Shown here in pieces: positions 7,942 to 17,200 of a stretch of DNA of 64,000 bases. The notes beneath the pieces were generated by a model. That model saw only the letters and a list, made by a program, of their open reading frames with translations, was not told the DNA's origin and made no database searches. Location: contig NZ_BOML01000057.1 of the NCBI RefSeq assembly GCF_016862175.1, forward strand, positions 217,310-281,309. Reading direction: 5' to 3'. Source of the DNA: Paractinoplanes durhamensis (GTDB taxonomy: Bacteria > Actinomycetota > Actinomycetes > Mycobacteriales > Micromonosporaceae). The translations under genes and the position numbers were made by a program. Position 1 is the first letter of the stretch. Each line of letters opens with the position of its first letter.

Positions 7942-9873
7942 TCATCCGGCCGCCGTGACCGGGGACGGCTGCCGGCCCTCCTCCAGTCGGGCGGTCATCT
8001 CATCGGCAGGCATCGGCCTGGCGAAGTGGTAGCCCTGCGCCACGTCGCAGCCGATGGCACGCAGGATGCTCAGCGCGCCGTCGTCCTCGACGCCCTCCGC
8101 GACCACGGTCAGTCCGAGGCTGTGGCCCAGTTCGACGGTCGAGGCGACGAGGGCGCGGCTGCTGCTGTCGGTGGCGACGTCCTTGACGAACGACTGGTCG
8201 ACCTTCAGCTCACCGACCGGGAGCAACTTCAGATACGTCATCGACGAGAAGCCGGTGCCGTAGTCGTCGATCGAGGCGTTCACGCCCAGGTCGCGCAACT
8301 GGCGTAACGCCTCGATCGCCGTTTCCGGGTCACTCATCAGGGCGTACTCGGTGACCTCGATGCACAGCAGGGTGCCGGGCACGCCGGTCTCGTCGAGCAG
8401 CGCCGCCACGCGCTGGGGAAAGCCCGGGTCGAGCAGGCTGCGGGTGGAGACGTTCACCGAGATCGGCACCCGGTGCCCGGCGTCGAGCCAGGTCCGGCCC
8501 TGCCGTAGCGCCTTCCCCAGCATCTGCTCGGTGAACCGGTGCATGAGGCTGGAGACCTCGAGCACCGGGATGAACTCGGCCGGGGAGACCGGACCCCGGG
8601 TCGGGTGCTGCCAGCGGGCCAGGGCCTCGACGCCGGCCAGGTCACCGCCGTTCACCGCGATTTGCGGCTGGTAGTGCAACGTGAGCTGGCCGGGGTCGTC
8701 GAGGGCTCGCCGGAGATCACCCAGCAGGGTGAGCCGCGCCACCGCGTCGTGTCGGCGGTCGTCGCGGTAGCAGTGGTAGTCGGCGTGGAGCTGCTTCGCG
8801 ATGTGCATGGCGGTGTCAGCGTGTCGCAGGACGGTGGTGGCATCGTCGCCGTCGACGGCGACGGCGGCGCCGATGCTCACCTCCAGGTCGAGGGTGATCT
8901 CATCGAATTCGAATGCCCGGGTGAACGCTCCGGACAGCCGGGCGGCGATGCTCTCGCCGGTCGTGAGATCGCCGTCATCCAGCAGGATCGCGAATTCGTC
9001 GCCGCCGAGCCGGGCGACCGCGTCGTTCTCGCGGGTGGAGGCGACGAGCCGCTTGCCGATCTCGATCAGCATCAGGTCACCGATGCTCTGGCCGAGTTGT
9101 TCGTTGACCTCGCGGAAGCCGTCGACGTTGAGCACCAGAACGGTCGTTCCGCGGCCGGCGCCGAGGAATCGCTGGACCCGGGTCGTGAAGGCGTTGCGGT
9201 TCAGCAAGCCGGTCAGCGGGTCGGTGGCGGCCATGCGGTCGAGCTGCCGCCGGTAAGCGCGGCTGGACAACCGGTATCCGAGGAGAATCACCAGTCCGAG
9301 AAGGAAGACGACCAGGACGGTGAGGGCGGATCTGTCGGATTCGCGGACGGCTGCCGCCTGCAGGCGGTCGTACTCGGCCAGATGTTGATCCTGCTCGCCG
9401 ATCAGGGCAGTGATCATCGAGTCGTACTCGGGCTCGAGAATCGTTTCGAGTGTCGTGAACGCGGCGTCGTGGTCCTTCTGATCCAGTTGGGCGAGAAAGT
9501 CCGTCAGGATCGGGGCGATCCGGTGATGCTGGTCAGCCAGTCGCGCAGCGGTCCCGACATGTTCCTGGTCGATCTCGGCCATGCGCTGCGTGGCGTCGTC
9601 GGCCTGCTGATTCGCGGCAAGAAGCAGGTCTCGCTCCTCGCCGTCCGGTTCGCGCATGGCCGCCTGCAGCAGCTCCGTCTCGCGGGTCACGAGGTACGCG
9701 GCCCGCTCGTAGGCGTTCGTGTCGCTGCCGGCCTCGGCGACCACCCGGATGAGCTCGGCCTGATGCCGGCTTGCCGCCACGGCGTACCCGGAGAGCCCGG
9801 CGAAAGTGACGGCGAGGAGGGCCGTGAAGGCGCGGGGTCCGCGCCGCACCGACCACCTGCCACTCGACGCCAT
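7942..9873 (-). CDS. Membrane GGDEF-EAL protein (c-di-GMP turnover)
   Basis: 643 aa. Two membrane segments (about 16-33 and 183-201) flank an external, mostly helical domain of ~150 residues, a likely four-helix sensor. The GGDEF domain follows (about 215-375) with an intact RLGGDEFAIL and a DPLTGLLNR start. The EAL domain (about 385-635) has GVEALARW, DDYGTG and AEGVED, so the main phosphodiesterase metal ligands look present. It may therefore make or degrade c-di-GMP. A strong CGGAGG precedes the ATG at 9873. The stop is only 9 bp from the stop of the convergent ATPase gene. Confidence 0.92.
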   Translation of the reverse strand: MASSGRWSVRRGPRAFTALLAVTFAGLSGYAVAASRHQAELIRVVAEAGSDTNAYERAAYLVTRETELLQAAMREPDGEERDLLLAANQQADDATQRMAEIDQEHVGTAARLADQHHRIAPILTDFLAQLDQKDHDAAFTTLETILEPEYDSMITALIGEQDQHLAEYDRLQAAAVRESDRSALTVLVVFLLGLVILLGYRLSSRAYRRQLDRMAATDPLTGLLNRNAFTTRVQRFLGAGRGTTVLVLNVDGFREVNEQLGQSIGDLMLIEIGKRLVASTRENDAVARLGGDEFAILLDDGDLTTGESIAARLSGAFTRAFEFDEITLDLEVSIGAAVAVDGDDATTVLRHADTAMHIAKQLHADYHCYRDDRRHDAVARLTLLGDLRRALDDPGQLTLHYQPQIAVNGGDLAGVEALARWQHPTRGPVSPAEFIPVLEVSSLMHRFTEQMLGKALRQGRTWLDAGHRVPISVNVSTRSLLDPGFPQRVAALLDETGVPGTLLCIEVTEYALMSDPETAIEALRQLRDLGVNASIDDYGTGFSSMTYLKLLPVGELKVDQSFVKDVATDSSSRALVASTVELGHSLGLTVVAEGVEDDGALSILRAIGCDVAQGYHFARPMPADEMTARLEEGRQPSPVTAAG

Positions 9874-9973
9874 GAACCGCCTCCGTTACGACGCTGGACG
9901 GACAGCCAAAGGATGTTAATTCCAGCATCGACGGCGCGGACCTCCACCATATGGACATCTCGGTAGCAACTTG

Positions 9974-9991
9974 GGTGCAGCCTGCTGCACC
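9974..9991 (-). terminator. Short stem-loop after the NIT-domain kinase gene
   Basis: GGTGCAG (9974-9980) and CTGCACC (9985-9991) form a perfect 7-bp stem with a 4-nt loop, 9 nt downstream of the minus-strand stop at 10001. No U-run follows. Confidence 0.4.
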
Positions 9992-10000
9992 ACGGATCGG

Positions 10001-11965
10001 TCACCGCACCCGATCCGGCGCCGCCGGAGCGTGCCGGGGCCGGTGGCCCGGGCGGACCGCCATCCCGACGAGCCGGGACGCATCGGACCTTCCCGTCGAC
10101 GTGGCCTCCGGCACGGCCAGCGCGGCGGGCAGCGTCATCACGGCACGGATGCCGCCCCCGTCGGCGGGGCCGAGGGTCACTCCGATCCCGTGCTGAGCGG
10201 CCAGGATCGCCACCACGAACAGGCCGAGGCGGGCGCTGTCGGCGGGGTCGAACTCCCGCGGTTGCGCCAGCCGGCGGTTCGTCTCCTCGACCGCGGCGGG
10301 CGACATCCCGATCCCGCGGTCCTCGATCTCCAGCACGATCCCGTCCGCTTCTCCTCGCGCCGACAGCCGCACCGGGGTATCCGGGGCGGAAAAGGTGATG
10401 GCGTTCTCCAGCAGCTCACCGGTCAGATGGGCGAGGTCGGTAACCGCGTACTCGGGAATCTCGGCGGCCACGATCGGGCCGATCGTGATCCGTTCGGCGT
10501 GTTCCGTCTCGCCGGCCACCCGGGCCAGGATGTCGGCCAGCGACGAGGCGCCGAGCCCGCGCCGGCTCCGCGCCGAACCGGCCAGGATCACCAGGTGCTC
10601 GGCGTGCCGGCGCATCCGGACGGCCAGCTGGTAGGCGCGGGCGTCGGCCCCGTCCACCGGCCCGAGCGCCTCGATCTGGCGATCGAGCAGCGCCTGGTTG
10701 CGCCGGGCGATGTTGACCAGGGCCTTGTTCATGTCATACCGCACGGCGGCTTCGCCGGCCGCAGATTCAACCGCACTGAGGTGTACGTCGGTGAGCGCGG
10801 CCCCGACCTCCGCGATCTCGTCGTCGCCCAGGCGCAGACGTAAGGCCCCGCCGTCCACGTCGATGCGCTCACCGGCCCGCAGCCGCCGGACCAGCTCCGG
10901 CAGCCGCTGGCGAGCGAGCTCGATGGCCGCCGTCCGCAGCAGCGACAGCCGGCGGACGATCGAGCCGCCGATCCGCACGGCGATCGCCAGCGACACCAGG
11001 ATGGCGAGCAGGCCGAGCAGGCCGGAGACGCCGAACCGGAGCAGGATCCGGTCCCGGGCCTGTTTCGCGAACGTGACGGCGTGGTCGTAGCCGTCCGCGA
11101 GGAAGGCGAACAACTGGCCCGCCGCGAGGGTGGCCGTCGCCGACCAGACCTCCCGGCTGATCCCGACCGGCCCACCGGTGCGTCCCTTGCCGATGATCTG
11201 ATCCTCGGCCGAGCGCAGCGCCGCGAACGCGGGACCGCTGAGCATGCTCTTGAACCGCGCCTGGTCGGGCGCCGGCAGGGTCGAGCCGGCCGACGGGATC
11301 TGGAACCGCAACGCCCCGACGATCTGGACGAGCTGCAGATACTCGCCGCTGCCGAAGCGGCCGGCCGTGGTGGCGCCGGTCAGCAGGGCGTCCTCCTGGT
11401 AGAGCAACTCCCCCGCCCGGCGCATCGCGACCATCGTGCGCATGACCCGTTCCACCAGTGGGTCGCTGGAGGTCGCGGCGGCGTTCGAGACGCTGAACGC
11501 GTACCCGATGATGCTGGTGTAACCGCTGAGAACCTCGGTCAGGGCGGCATCCCGGGCGTCGACCTTGGCCCGCACCAGGCTCAGCGAGTCGAGGCTGGTG
11601 GCCATGTCCGCGAACCGGGCCCGGGTGATGTCGGCGGAGAACCCGCTCCCCCGGTACCGGCGGGACAGCTCCCGGAACTCGGCGATCGCCGTGTCGGTCG
11701 CGGCCCGTTGCGTACCCAGAGCCTCGGTGTTGTTGTCGGGTGTGGCCAGGAACTCCGCCGACCGGGTGCGCTCGCGCTGCAGGGCGGCCACCATCCGATC
11801 GCACGGCAGGCTCACGTTGTCGCGCGTGTTGTACGTGTCGCGCAACGCGGTCGCGTCGGTCAGCGAAGCCTTCACGTCGATCACCCACAGCCCGGTCAGC
11901 GCGACCACCGGCGCCAGCAGGGCCAGGACGATCTTCGAACGAATGGACCTCGGTTTTCTTCGCAT
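10001..11965 (-). CDS. Sensor histidine kinase with extracellular NIT-type domain
   Basis: 654 aa. An N-terminal membrane helix (about 12-28) is followed by a ~280-residue helical external region containing PCDRMVAALQRERTRSAEF, the signature of nitrate/nitrite-sensing (NIT) domains. A second helix (about 310-330), a HAMP-like linker and a kinase core follow. The core has an N-box (HLTGELLENAITFS) and G-boxes (EIEDRGIGM, RLGLFVVAILA). The region where the phospho-His is expected reads MRRHAEHLVILAG, as in actinobacterial CvnA-type kinases, whose phosphorylation site is atypical. CvnA genes usually head conservons with roadblock, DUF742 and GTPase genes, but none is next to this one, so it is an orphan. 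GAGGT precedes the ATG at 11965. The ligand is unknown. Confidence 0.85.
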   Translation of the reverse strand: MRRKPRSIRSKIVLALLAPVVALTGLWVIDVKASLTDATALRDTYNTRDNVSLPCDRMVAALQRERTRSAEFLATPDNNTEALGTQRAATDTAIAEFRELSRRYRGSGFSADITRARFADMATSLDSLSLVRAKVDARDAALTEVLSGYTSIIGYAFSVSNAAATSSDPLVERVMRTMVAMRRAGELLYQEDALLTGATTAGRFGSGEYLQLVQIVGALRFQIPSAGSTLPAPDQARFKSMLSGPAFAALRSAEDQIIGKGRTGGPVGISREVWSATATLAAGQLFAFLADGYDHAVTFAKQARDRILLRFGVSGLLGLLAILVSLAIAVRIGGSIVRRLSLLRTAAIELARQRLPELVRRLRAGERIDVDGGALRLRLGDDEIAEVGAALTDVHLSAVESAAGEAAVRYDMNKALVNIARRNQALLDRQIEALGPVDGADARAYQLAVRMRRHAEHLVILAGSARSRRGLGASSLADILARVAGETEHAERITIGPIVAAEIPEYAVTDLAHLTGELLENAITFSAPDTPVRLSARGEADGIVLEIEDRGIGMSPAAVEETNRRLAQPREFDPADSARLGLFVVAILAAQHGIGVTLGPADGGGIRAVMTLPAALAVPEATSTGRSDASRLVGMAVRPGHRPRHAPAAPDRVR

Positions 11966-12137
11966 GGGACCTCAATCGGGCAGACGACGGGCGGGTCCTC
12001 TGGGTGAGAGGGGGGACCTGACGTCATCCACAGTGGAATACGGGCCGCAACCCGGTTTTGGTTCAGGCTTGAACGTGATTGTCGGTGCGTGTGAGACTGC
12101 GCCGCGTGGAACCGTCAGTGCGACCGGTCAGCCCGCG

Positions 12138-14360
12138 GTGACGGGTGAACAACGGCATCTCTCCGCGCTGGTCGCGTTGTGCCTCGCGGCCGGGGCACCG
12201 ATCTTCTTCCTGTCCGCAACACCGGTAGCGACGTACACCCAACTGGGCAGCAGCCTTCTCGCCTGCCTCGCCGCTCTCCCCTGCCTCGCCGCCGCCCGCA
12301 GGGGCGAGGCGAGCGTCCGTCTCGGCTGGCGCCTGCTCGCCGCCGGATGCCTGAGCTGGGGCCTGGGCAACTTCTACTGGTCGTGGAACGAGCTCGTCGT
12401 CCACGCGGAGGTGCTGTTCCCGTCGCCGGCCGACATCGGCTACCTGCTGTTCCCGCTGCTCGCCACGGTCGGGCTGTGGCTGATCGCGGGCTGGACGTCG
12501 CTCGGATCCAGGGTGACCGTGCTGCTCGACGGTCTGATCGTCGGCTGCGCCCTGTTCGTGATCGGCTGGTCCCTGACGGTCCGCGAGGTGTGGGAGGCCG
12601 GCTCCGACTCGGTGCTCGGATTCGTCGTGTCGATGGCCTACCCGGTCTTCGACATCGTGCTGGCGACGGTCGTCGTGCTGCTCGCCGCCCGGACCCGGCG
12701 CGGCAGTCGCGGCATCGGCCTGCTGCTGCTCCTGGGGCTCACCGGCATGACCATCAGCGACGTGCTGTTCGCCCTGGACACGTCGGCCGGCACCTACTAC
12801 AGCGGACAGAACTCGGACGCCGGCTGGTTCTTCGCGTTCGCCGCGTACGCGGCGGCCGGCTGGCTCGCGACGAGACGGCCGATGACGTTCGACCACACCG
12901 GAGTGATGGCCCGCTGGCAGACCACCCTGCCGTACGCCCCGTTCGGGCTGGCCGCGCTCGTGGTCGCCGGTCAGACGCTGACCGGCATCCGGGTCGACGC
13001 GCCGGAGGCCGTAGCGCTGATGATCGGCTTCCTGCTGATCCTGCTGCGGCAGCTGTCCACCCTGCTGCACAACTCGACGCTGACCCGCACCCTGCGGCAC
13101 CAGGCGTATCACGACCCGCTGACCGGGCTGGGCAACCGCGCGCTGTTCATGGAACGGCTCGAGGGGGCGCTGGGCGCCGGCCAGCCGGTCGCGATCGTCT
13201 ACCTCGACCTCGACGACTTCAAGATGATCAACGACTCGCTCGGGCATGACGCCGGCGACGTCGTGCTGCGCACGGTGAGCGAGCGGCTGCGCGTCTGCTT
13301 CGCCGAGCCGGACGCCATCGCCCGGTTCGGCGGCGACGAGTTCGCCGTGCTCACCGGCCGCGTCCACGGCCTGCCCGGGCTGGCCCAGCGGCTGCTCGGG
13401 CTGCTGCACGAGCCGGTCGAGGTCGGCACCCGCACGGTCCGGCTGGGCGCGAGCGTCGGCCTCGCCGTCTCCGACGGCTCGTTCTCCTCGGAAGACCTTC
13501 GCAAGAACGTCGACCTGGCCATGTACGCGGCGAAGGCGCAGGGCAAGGACTCGTACGCGATGTTCGAGCCGTCGATGCGGCACGGCTTCGATCAGGAGGT
13601 GCGGTTGCGGGCCGAACTCCGCAAAGCCCTGACCGACCGGACCCTGCACGTCGCCTTCCAGCCGATCGTGGCGCTGGGCGAACGCCGCGTCGCCGGCGTC
13701 GAGGCCCTCGCCCGCTGGCAGCACCCGGAGCTCGGCACGGTGCAGCCGGACATGTTCGTCCCGGTCGCCGAGCGCGCCGGCCTGATCGGCGACCTCGGCC
13801 TGCTGGTGCTGCGCCGGGCGTGCGCGGAGTTCGCGGTCTGGCCGGGATCGCACACGGCGTACCTGTCGGTCAACGTCTCACCATCGCAGATGCTCGACGC
13901 CTCGTTCCCGTCGAAGGTGGTCGCGACGCTGTACGAGGCCGGTATGCGACCGGGGCAGCTGGTCCTCGAGGTGACCGAGAACGTGCTGGCCGACGAGTCC
14001 GAGGTGATCGGCACGCTGCGGCGGCTGCGCGAGTTCGGCATCCGGATCGCCATCGACGACTTCGGCACCGGCTACGCGTCGCTGCGCTACCTGCACCGCT
14101 TCCCCGCCGACATCGTCAAGATCGACCGCACGTACGTCCAGGACATCGCCCGCGACCCGGCCGCCGTCCACATCCTCGGCACGCTGTGGCAGCTGTTCGG
14201 CGCACTCGGCCTCACCGCCATCGCCGAGGGCATCGAGGACGAGGCTCAGGCGGCCATGCTGGTCGAGCTGGGTTGCAAGGCCGGCCAGGGTTTCCTCTAC
14301 GGCCGGCCGGGGCCCCTCAACGCCATCACCGTCGACCCTCTCAGCGCCGACCGAACCTAA
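12138..14360 (+). CDS. Multi-pass membrane GGDEF-EAL protein
   Basis: About 740 aa. Seven to eight membrane helices in the first ~310 residues form a sensor region; a PSPADIGYLLFP motif is shared by many actinobacterial proteins of this type. The GGDEF domain has DPLTGLGNR and ARFGGDEFAVL. The EAL domain has GVEALARW, IDDFGTGYASL and AIAEGIED. Both catalytic signatures look intact. The start is uncertain: the frame is open far upstream, and GTG codons at 12033, 12075 and 12138 are all possible with no convincing Shine-Dalgarno. I chose 12138 because the first membrane helix begins just after it. The stop overlaps the stop of the convergent lipoprotein gene by 4 nt. Confidence 0.85.
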   Translation: MTGEQRHLSALVALCLAAGAPIFFLSATPVATYTQLGSSLLACLAALPCLAAARRGEASVRLGWRLLAAGCLSWGLGNFYWSWNELVVHAEVLFPSPADIGYLLFPLLATVGLWLIAGWTSLGSRVTVLLDGLIVGCALFVIGWSLTVREVWEAGSDSVLGFVVSMAYPVFDIVLATVVVLLAARTRRGSRGIGLLLLLGLTGMTISDVLFALDTSAGTYYSGQNSDAGWFFAFAAYAAAGWLATRRPMTFDHTGVMARWQTTLPYAPFGLAALVVAGQTLTGIRVDAPEAVALMIGFLLILLRQLSTLLHNSTLTRTLRHQAYHDPLTGLGNRALFMERLEGALGAGQPVAIVYLDLDDFKMINDSLGHDAGDVVLRTVSERLRVCFAEPDAIARFGGDEFAVLTGRVHGLPGLAQRLLGLLHEPVEVGTRTVRLGASVGLAVSDGSFSSEDLRKNVDLAMYAAKAQGKDSYAMFEPSMRHGFDQEVRLRAELRKALTDRTLHVAFQPIVALGERRVAGVEALARWQHPELGTVQPDMFVPVAERAGLIGDLGLLVLRRACAEFAVWPGSHTAYLSVNVSPSQMLDASFPSKVVATLYEAGMRPGQLVLEVTENVLADESEVIGTLRRLREFGIRIAIDDFGTGYASLRYLHRFPADIVKIDRTYVQDIARDPAAVHILGTLWQLFGALGLTAIAEGIEDEAQAAMLVELGCKAGQGFLYGRPGPLNAITVDPLSADRT

Positions 14361-14797
14361 CCGTCGAACAAGGTTGCGCCGATGGCCACCATCCGGGCCG
14401 GCTCGGCGCTGTCCGGAGCGCCGCAGACCTGGATCGACGTGGTCGCCGACGCGCTGATGACCTCGTATTCGTAGCCGTCCGCGCACACCGGCGGAGAGTC
14501 CGTGGTGAAGTCCGGTGCGATCAGCAGCTGACGGAGGTCCGCCATCGTGCCGGCCGGCAGCGAACCGCGGACGGGCGGTTTGCCGCGGTGCGTCACCACC
14601 GTCGAGCCGTCGGCCGTGATCTGAGCGCGGTCGTCGACGCCGGCGAAGCCGCCCCGGCGGGTGATGGTGACCGGGAACATCGGGATGGCGGGCGAGGCGG
14701 CCGGCGCCGGCGCCGCGGGCTGCTCGTTCGTCGCGCACCCGGCGACACCGCCCAGCAGCAAGGCGGCCAGGACTACGGACATGTGTGACTTTCGCAC
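14357..14797 (-). CDS. Small secreted lipoprotein, 146 aa
   Basis: The N-terminus has basic residues, a short hydrophobic core and a lipobox (LLGGVAGC), so the mature protein should be anchored outside the membrane through Cys. The mature part begins with a low-complexity Ala/Pro segment, then a beta-rich domain that includes ITRRGGFAGVDD and two Cys. This resembles small actinobacterial lipoproteins in which a conserved domain reports on proteolysis or binds protease, but no family is firmly recognised. The GTG at 14797 is favoured over the ATG at 14782 because GAGGA lies ~8 nt upstream. It is immediately downstream of the M4 protease gene on the same strand, beyond a strong terminator. A link to that protease is only a guess. 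Confidence 0.7.
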   Translation of the reverse strand: MRKSHMSVVLAALLLGGVAGCATNEQPAAPAPAASPAIPMFPVTITRRGGFAGVDDRAQITADGSTVVTHRGKPPVRGSLPAGTMADLRQLLIAPDFTTDSPPVCADGYEYEVISASATTSIQVCGAPDSAEPARMVAIGATLFDG

Positions 14798-14825
14798 CGC
14801 GGGTTCCTCATCCTCGTGGCAGAAA

Positions 14826-14858
14826 CGGCCGGGGTGGCGTCGCACGCCACCCCGGCCG
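14826..14858 (-). terminator. Strong intrinsic terminator of the M4 protease gene
   Basis: A perfect 15-bp stem (14826-14840 with 14844-14858) has a 3-nt loop. Read on the minus strand it is followed by a short T-rich run (TTTCT). It starts 16 nt after the protease stop codon and separates that gene from the lipoprotein gene. Confidence 0.85.
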
Positions 14859-14873
14859 GTTCGGTGATCAGCT

Positions 14874-16910
14874 TCAGGCGGGTGCGTTCCAGCCGAGTAC
14901 GGCGTTGCCGGCTCCGCTGTAGGACACGATGCGGTAGCGGTAGGAGCCGGTGGTGCCGGTGTACGCGATGTTCTCGCGGGCCGTCTCACCGGTGGACTTG
15001 GCCACGTTCGTCCATCGCCCGTTGACGTTCTTGTCCAGGTAGAGGTCGAAGTCGGTGCCGGACGGGCCGGCCATGCAGGCGGTGTGCCGGCCACCGGCGG
15101 CGGTGAACGTGCCGGTCACCGCGGTCGCACCGGCGGCGATGGCGCCGCTGTCGTGCGAGGCGAAGCCGGCCTGGCAGTCACCGGACGGCGCGGTCGGGGG
15201 CGCCGTGGTCGGGCCGGTGGTCGGCGCCGTGGTCGGCGGGGTCGTGGGCGCCGTGGTCGGCCGGGTGGTCGGGGCCGTGGTGGGCGTCGTGGTCGGCGCG
15301 GTGGTGGAACCGGTGCCGGTGCAGGCCGGCTCGTTGCTGCCGGCCGGGACACTCACCGCGGTCCACGCCGCCTTGACGGTCGCGCACTCGGTGCCGTTGC
15401 CGAACAGCTGCGCGGCCGAGGCCACCGAGGCGGCCCGCGCCTTGGCGTGCGTCCAGCTGCTGGTCTTACGGTTCAGCGTGGCCATGTAGATCTGCCCGGC
15501 CTTCTCGATGCCGATCCCGGTGACCGTGCTGTTGTTGCAGGTCGGGCTGGTCGGCTGCCCATCGGTCGGGCGCGAACCCTCGGCCAGCAGGTAGAACCAG
15601 TGGTTCTGCGGACCGGCCGCGGCGTGCACCTCGGTGCTCGGGATGGCGCTGGAGAAGCAGTTCGGGTCGCCGACCTTCGACGGGTCGGCCATGTTGCGGA
15701 TCGGCCCGTTGCCGGTCAGGTTGGCCAGCTCGCCCACGGTGTAGTCGGGCTTGTCCTTCGGGTCGTTGGCGAAGAACTCGGTCAGGGCGCCGAAGATGTC
15801 ACCGGTGGACTCGTTCATGCCGCCGGCCTCGTTGCCCGCGCTGGAGCCGCCCGGGGTGAACTGGTTGATGGCGTGCCCGAACTCGTGACCGAGCACGTCC
15901 ATCGTGGTGAGCAGCCGCCGGTTGTCGGAGGAGTGGCCGATCTCGACCCGCGAACCGTTCCAGAAGGCGTTGACGTCCTGCAGGCCCATCCGTACCGGGA
16001 AAGCCTTGCCGTTGCCGTCGATGCCGTTGCGGCCGAGCCACTCGCGCAGCATGTCCCACTCTTCGGAGACCGTGTACATCGCGTCGACGCAGCCGGTGAC
16101 CAGGTCGGTCGCGCTGCCGGTGCCCCAGACGTTGGTCGTGCTGGTGAACGGCTGGCCGGTCTGCGGGCCGCACGCCAGGCCCGGGCGGGTCGCGTCGCTC
16201 ATCACGAACTGCCCACCGGAGCTCTGCGTGTTGATCGTGACGTCGCCGTAGTAGGCGCCGTGCCCGGCCGCGTCCACGACGTCGTCGCGGGTCAGATCGT
16301 TCATCACCGTGCCGGTGGTCGCGTCCACGAAGACGTGCAGCACGCTCGGGACCAGCCGGCCTTCGGCCCGCTTGCTGCCGGAGACCACCACCTCGTACGC
16401 CAGGACGCCGGCTTCCTGGGCGACGACCTTGAGGGTGCCGGCGTCCACGGAGGTGACCTTGGTGAGCTGCTTGCGCGCGGTCTTGACCGCGGTGCCGGCC
16501 GAGATCTTCGCGGTGGTGCCGACCGACAGCGCCTGCTGCTGCGCGACGTAGTTGTCCAGCACCTTGCCGTTGGCGTCGGTGACGACGACCGCGTCCCCGC
16601 CCTCGACCTGAAGACCCTGATAGGTACGGGTGTAGGCGACGTACTGCAGGCCGTGCTGGCTGACCACCTGGCGCTTCACCAGCTCGTCGTGACCGCCCTT
16701 GAAGAACAGCTTCGGCTTCTCGGCCACCAGCGCCGAGGCCGAGGTGGTCGCCCGGGACTCGGCGACGGCGGTCGGGACCGGGTCGGCGGCGGCCTTGGGT
16801 GCCGCGGGAGCCGCGGTGATCGCCGCGTTCACCTGCGGCATGGTGAGGGCGATGGACCCCGCTACGGTGACGGCCGCCAGACCGGTCGCCAGCGCGACTT
16901 TGCGTTTCAA
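14874..16910 (-). CDS. Secreted M4 (thermolysin-type) zinc metalloprotease with PPC-like C-terminal domain
   Basis: 678 aa. A Sec signal peptide (about 1-29) is followed by an FTP/PepSY-type propeptide (about 60-210) that should inhibit and fold the enzyme. The catalytic domain has HEFGH (His342, Glu343, His346), the third zinc ligand Glu367 in MNESTGD, and His429 in EVHAAAGP as the transition-state His. A ~45-residue Thr/Pro linker of PTTAPTT-type repeats leads to a C-terminal beta-sandwich resembling a PPC (pre-peptidase C-terminal) domain, often removed on maturation. The start codon is TTG at 16910, supported by AGGAGC 4 nt upstream. The ~290-bp region upstream to the SDR gene is less GC-rich than its surroundings and contains a TTGACT (minus strand, 17020-17025) as a possible -35. 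Confidence 0.93.
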   Translation of the reverse strand: MKRKVALATGLAAVTVAGSIALTMPQVNAAITAAPAAPKAAADPVPTAVAESRATTSASALVAEKPKLFFKGGHDELVKRQVVSQHGLQYVAYTRTYQGLQVEGGDAVVVTDANGKVLDNYVAQQQALSVGTTAKISAGTAVKTARKQLTKVTSVDAGTLKVVAQEAGVLAYEVVVSGSKRAEGRLVPSVLHVFVDATTGTVMNDLTRDDVVDAAGHGAYYGDVTINTQSSGGQFVMSDATRPGLACGPQTGQPFTSTTNVWGTGSATDLVTGCVDAMYTVSEEWDMLREWLGRNGIDGNGKAFPVRMGLQDVNAFWNGSRVEIGHSSDNRRLLTTMDVLGHEFGHAINQFTPGGSSAGNEAGGMNESTGDIFGALTEFFANDPKDKPDYTVGELANLTGNGPIRNMADPSKVGDPNCFSSAIPSTEVHAAAGPQNHWFYLLAEGSRPTDGQPTSPTCNNSTVTGIGIEKAGQIYMATLNRKTSSWTHAKARAASVASAAQLFGNGTECATVKAAWTAVSVPAGSNEPACTGTGSTTAPTTTPTTAPTTRPTTAPTTPPTTAPTTGPTTAPPTAPSGDCQAGFASHDSGAIAAGATAVTGTFTAAGGRHTACMAGPSGTDFDLYLDKNVNGRWTNVAKSTGETARENIAYTGTTGSYRYRIVSYSGAGNAVLGWNAPA

Positions 16911-17200
16911 CGGTGCTCCTAGCGCGATTATTCGCGGCGCTGATTCACGGCTCGTGCCCGATCATCCGCCGCCACAAAATGAGGGATTCGGCGCCAGTCT
17001 TGCCTCCGAGAAAGAACGAAGTCAATGCGCTTAAGCATTGTTTAAACGCCTTACGCTGGGCTTACGGCAAGCTTTACCGAGCCGATGCCAACGAATGAGC
17101 AATTTCCGGCTCGTTATAATTTCGATATCTAGGCTTCCGGCGCCCTTAAGGTACGACCCGGAAGAATGGCCGGACACCAATGGCGACGGGCCTTCCTGGG

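Noticed and set aside
11565..12137. N-terminal extension of the second GGDEF-EAL protein
   Set aside because: The open frame runs antisense into the NIT-kinase gene and has Arg/Ser-rich shadow composition; the true start must be at or after 12033.
14826..14858. Reading the 15-bp stem as an operator for the lipoprotein gene
   Set aside because: It lies directly after the protease stop and has a T-rich tail on the minus strand, as expected for a terminator.
15180..15320. GC-rich repeats that might be a mobile or CRISPR-like array
   Set aside because: They are the Thr/Pro linker codons of the M4 protease (PTTAPTT units) in frame with the gene.
17115..17120. A perfect TATAAT on the plus strand upstream of the SDR region
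   Set aside because: No -35 element sits at the right distance and no plus-strand gene starts until 18077; the adjacent genes read the other way.
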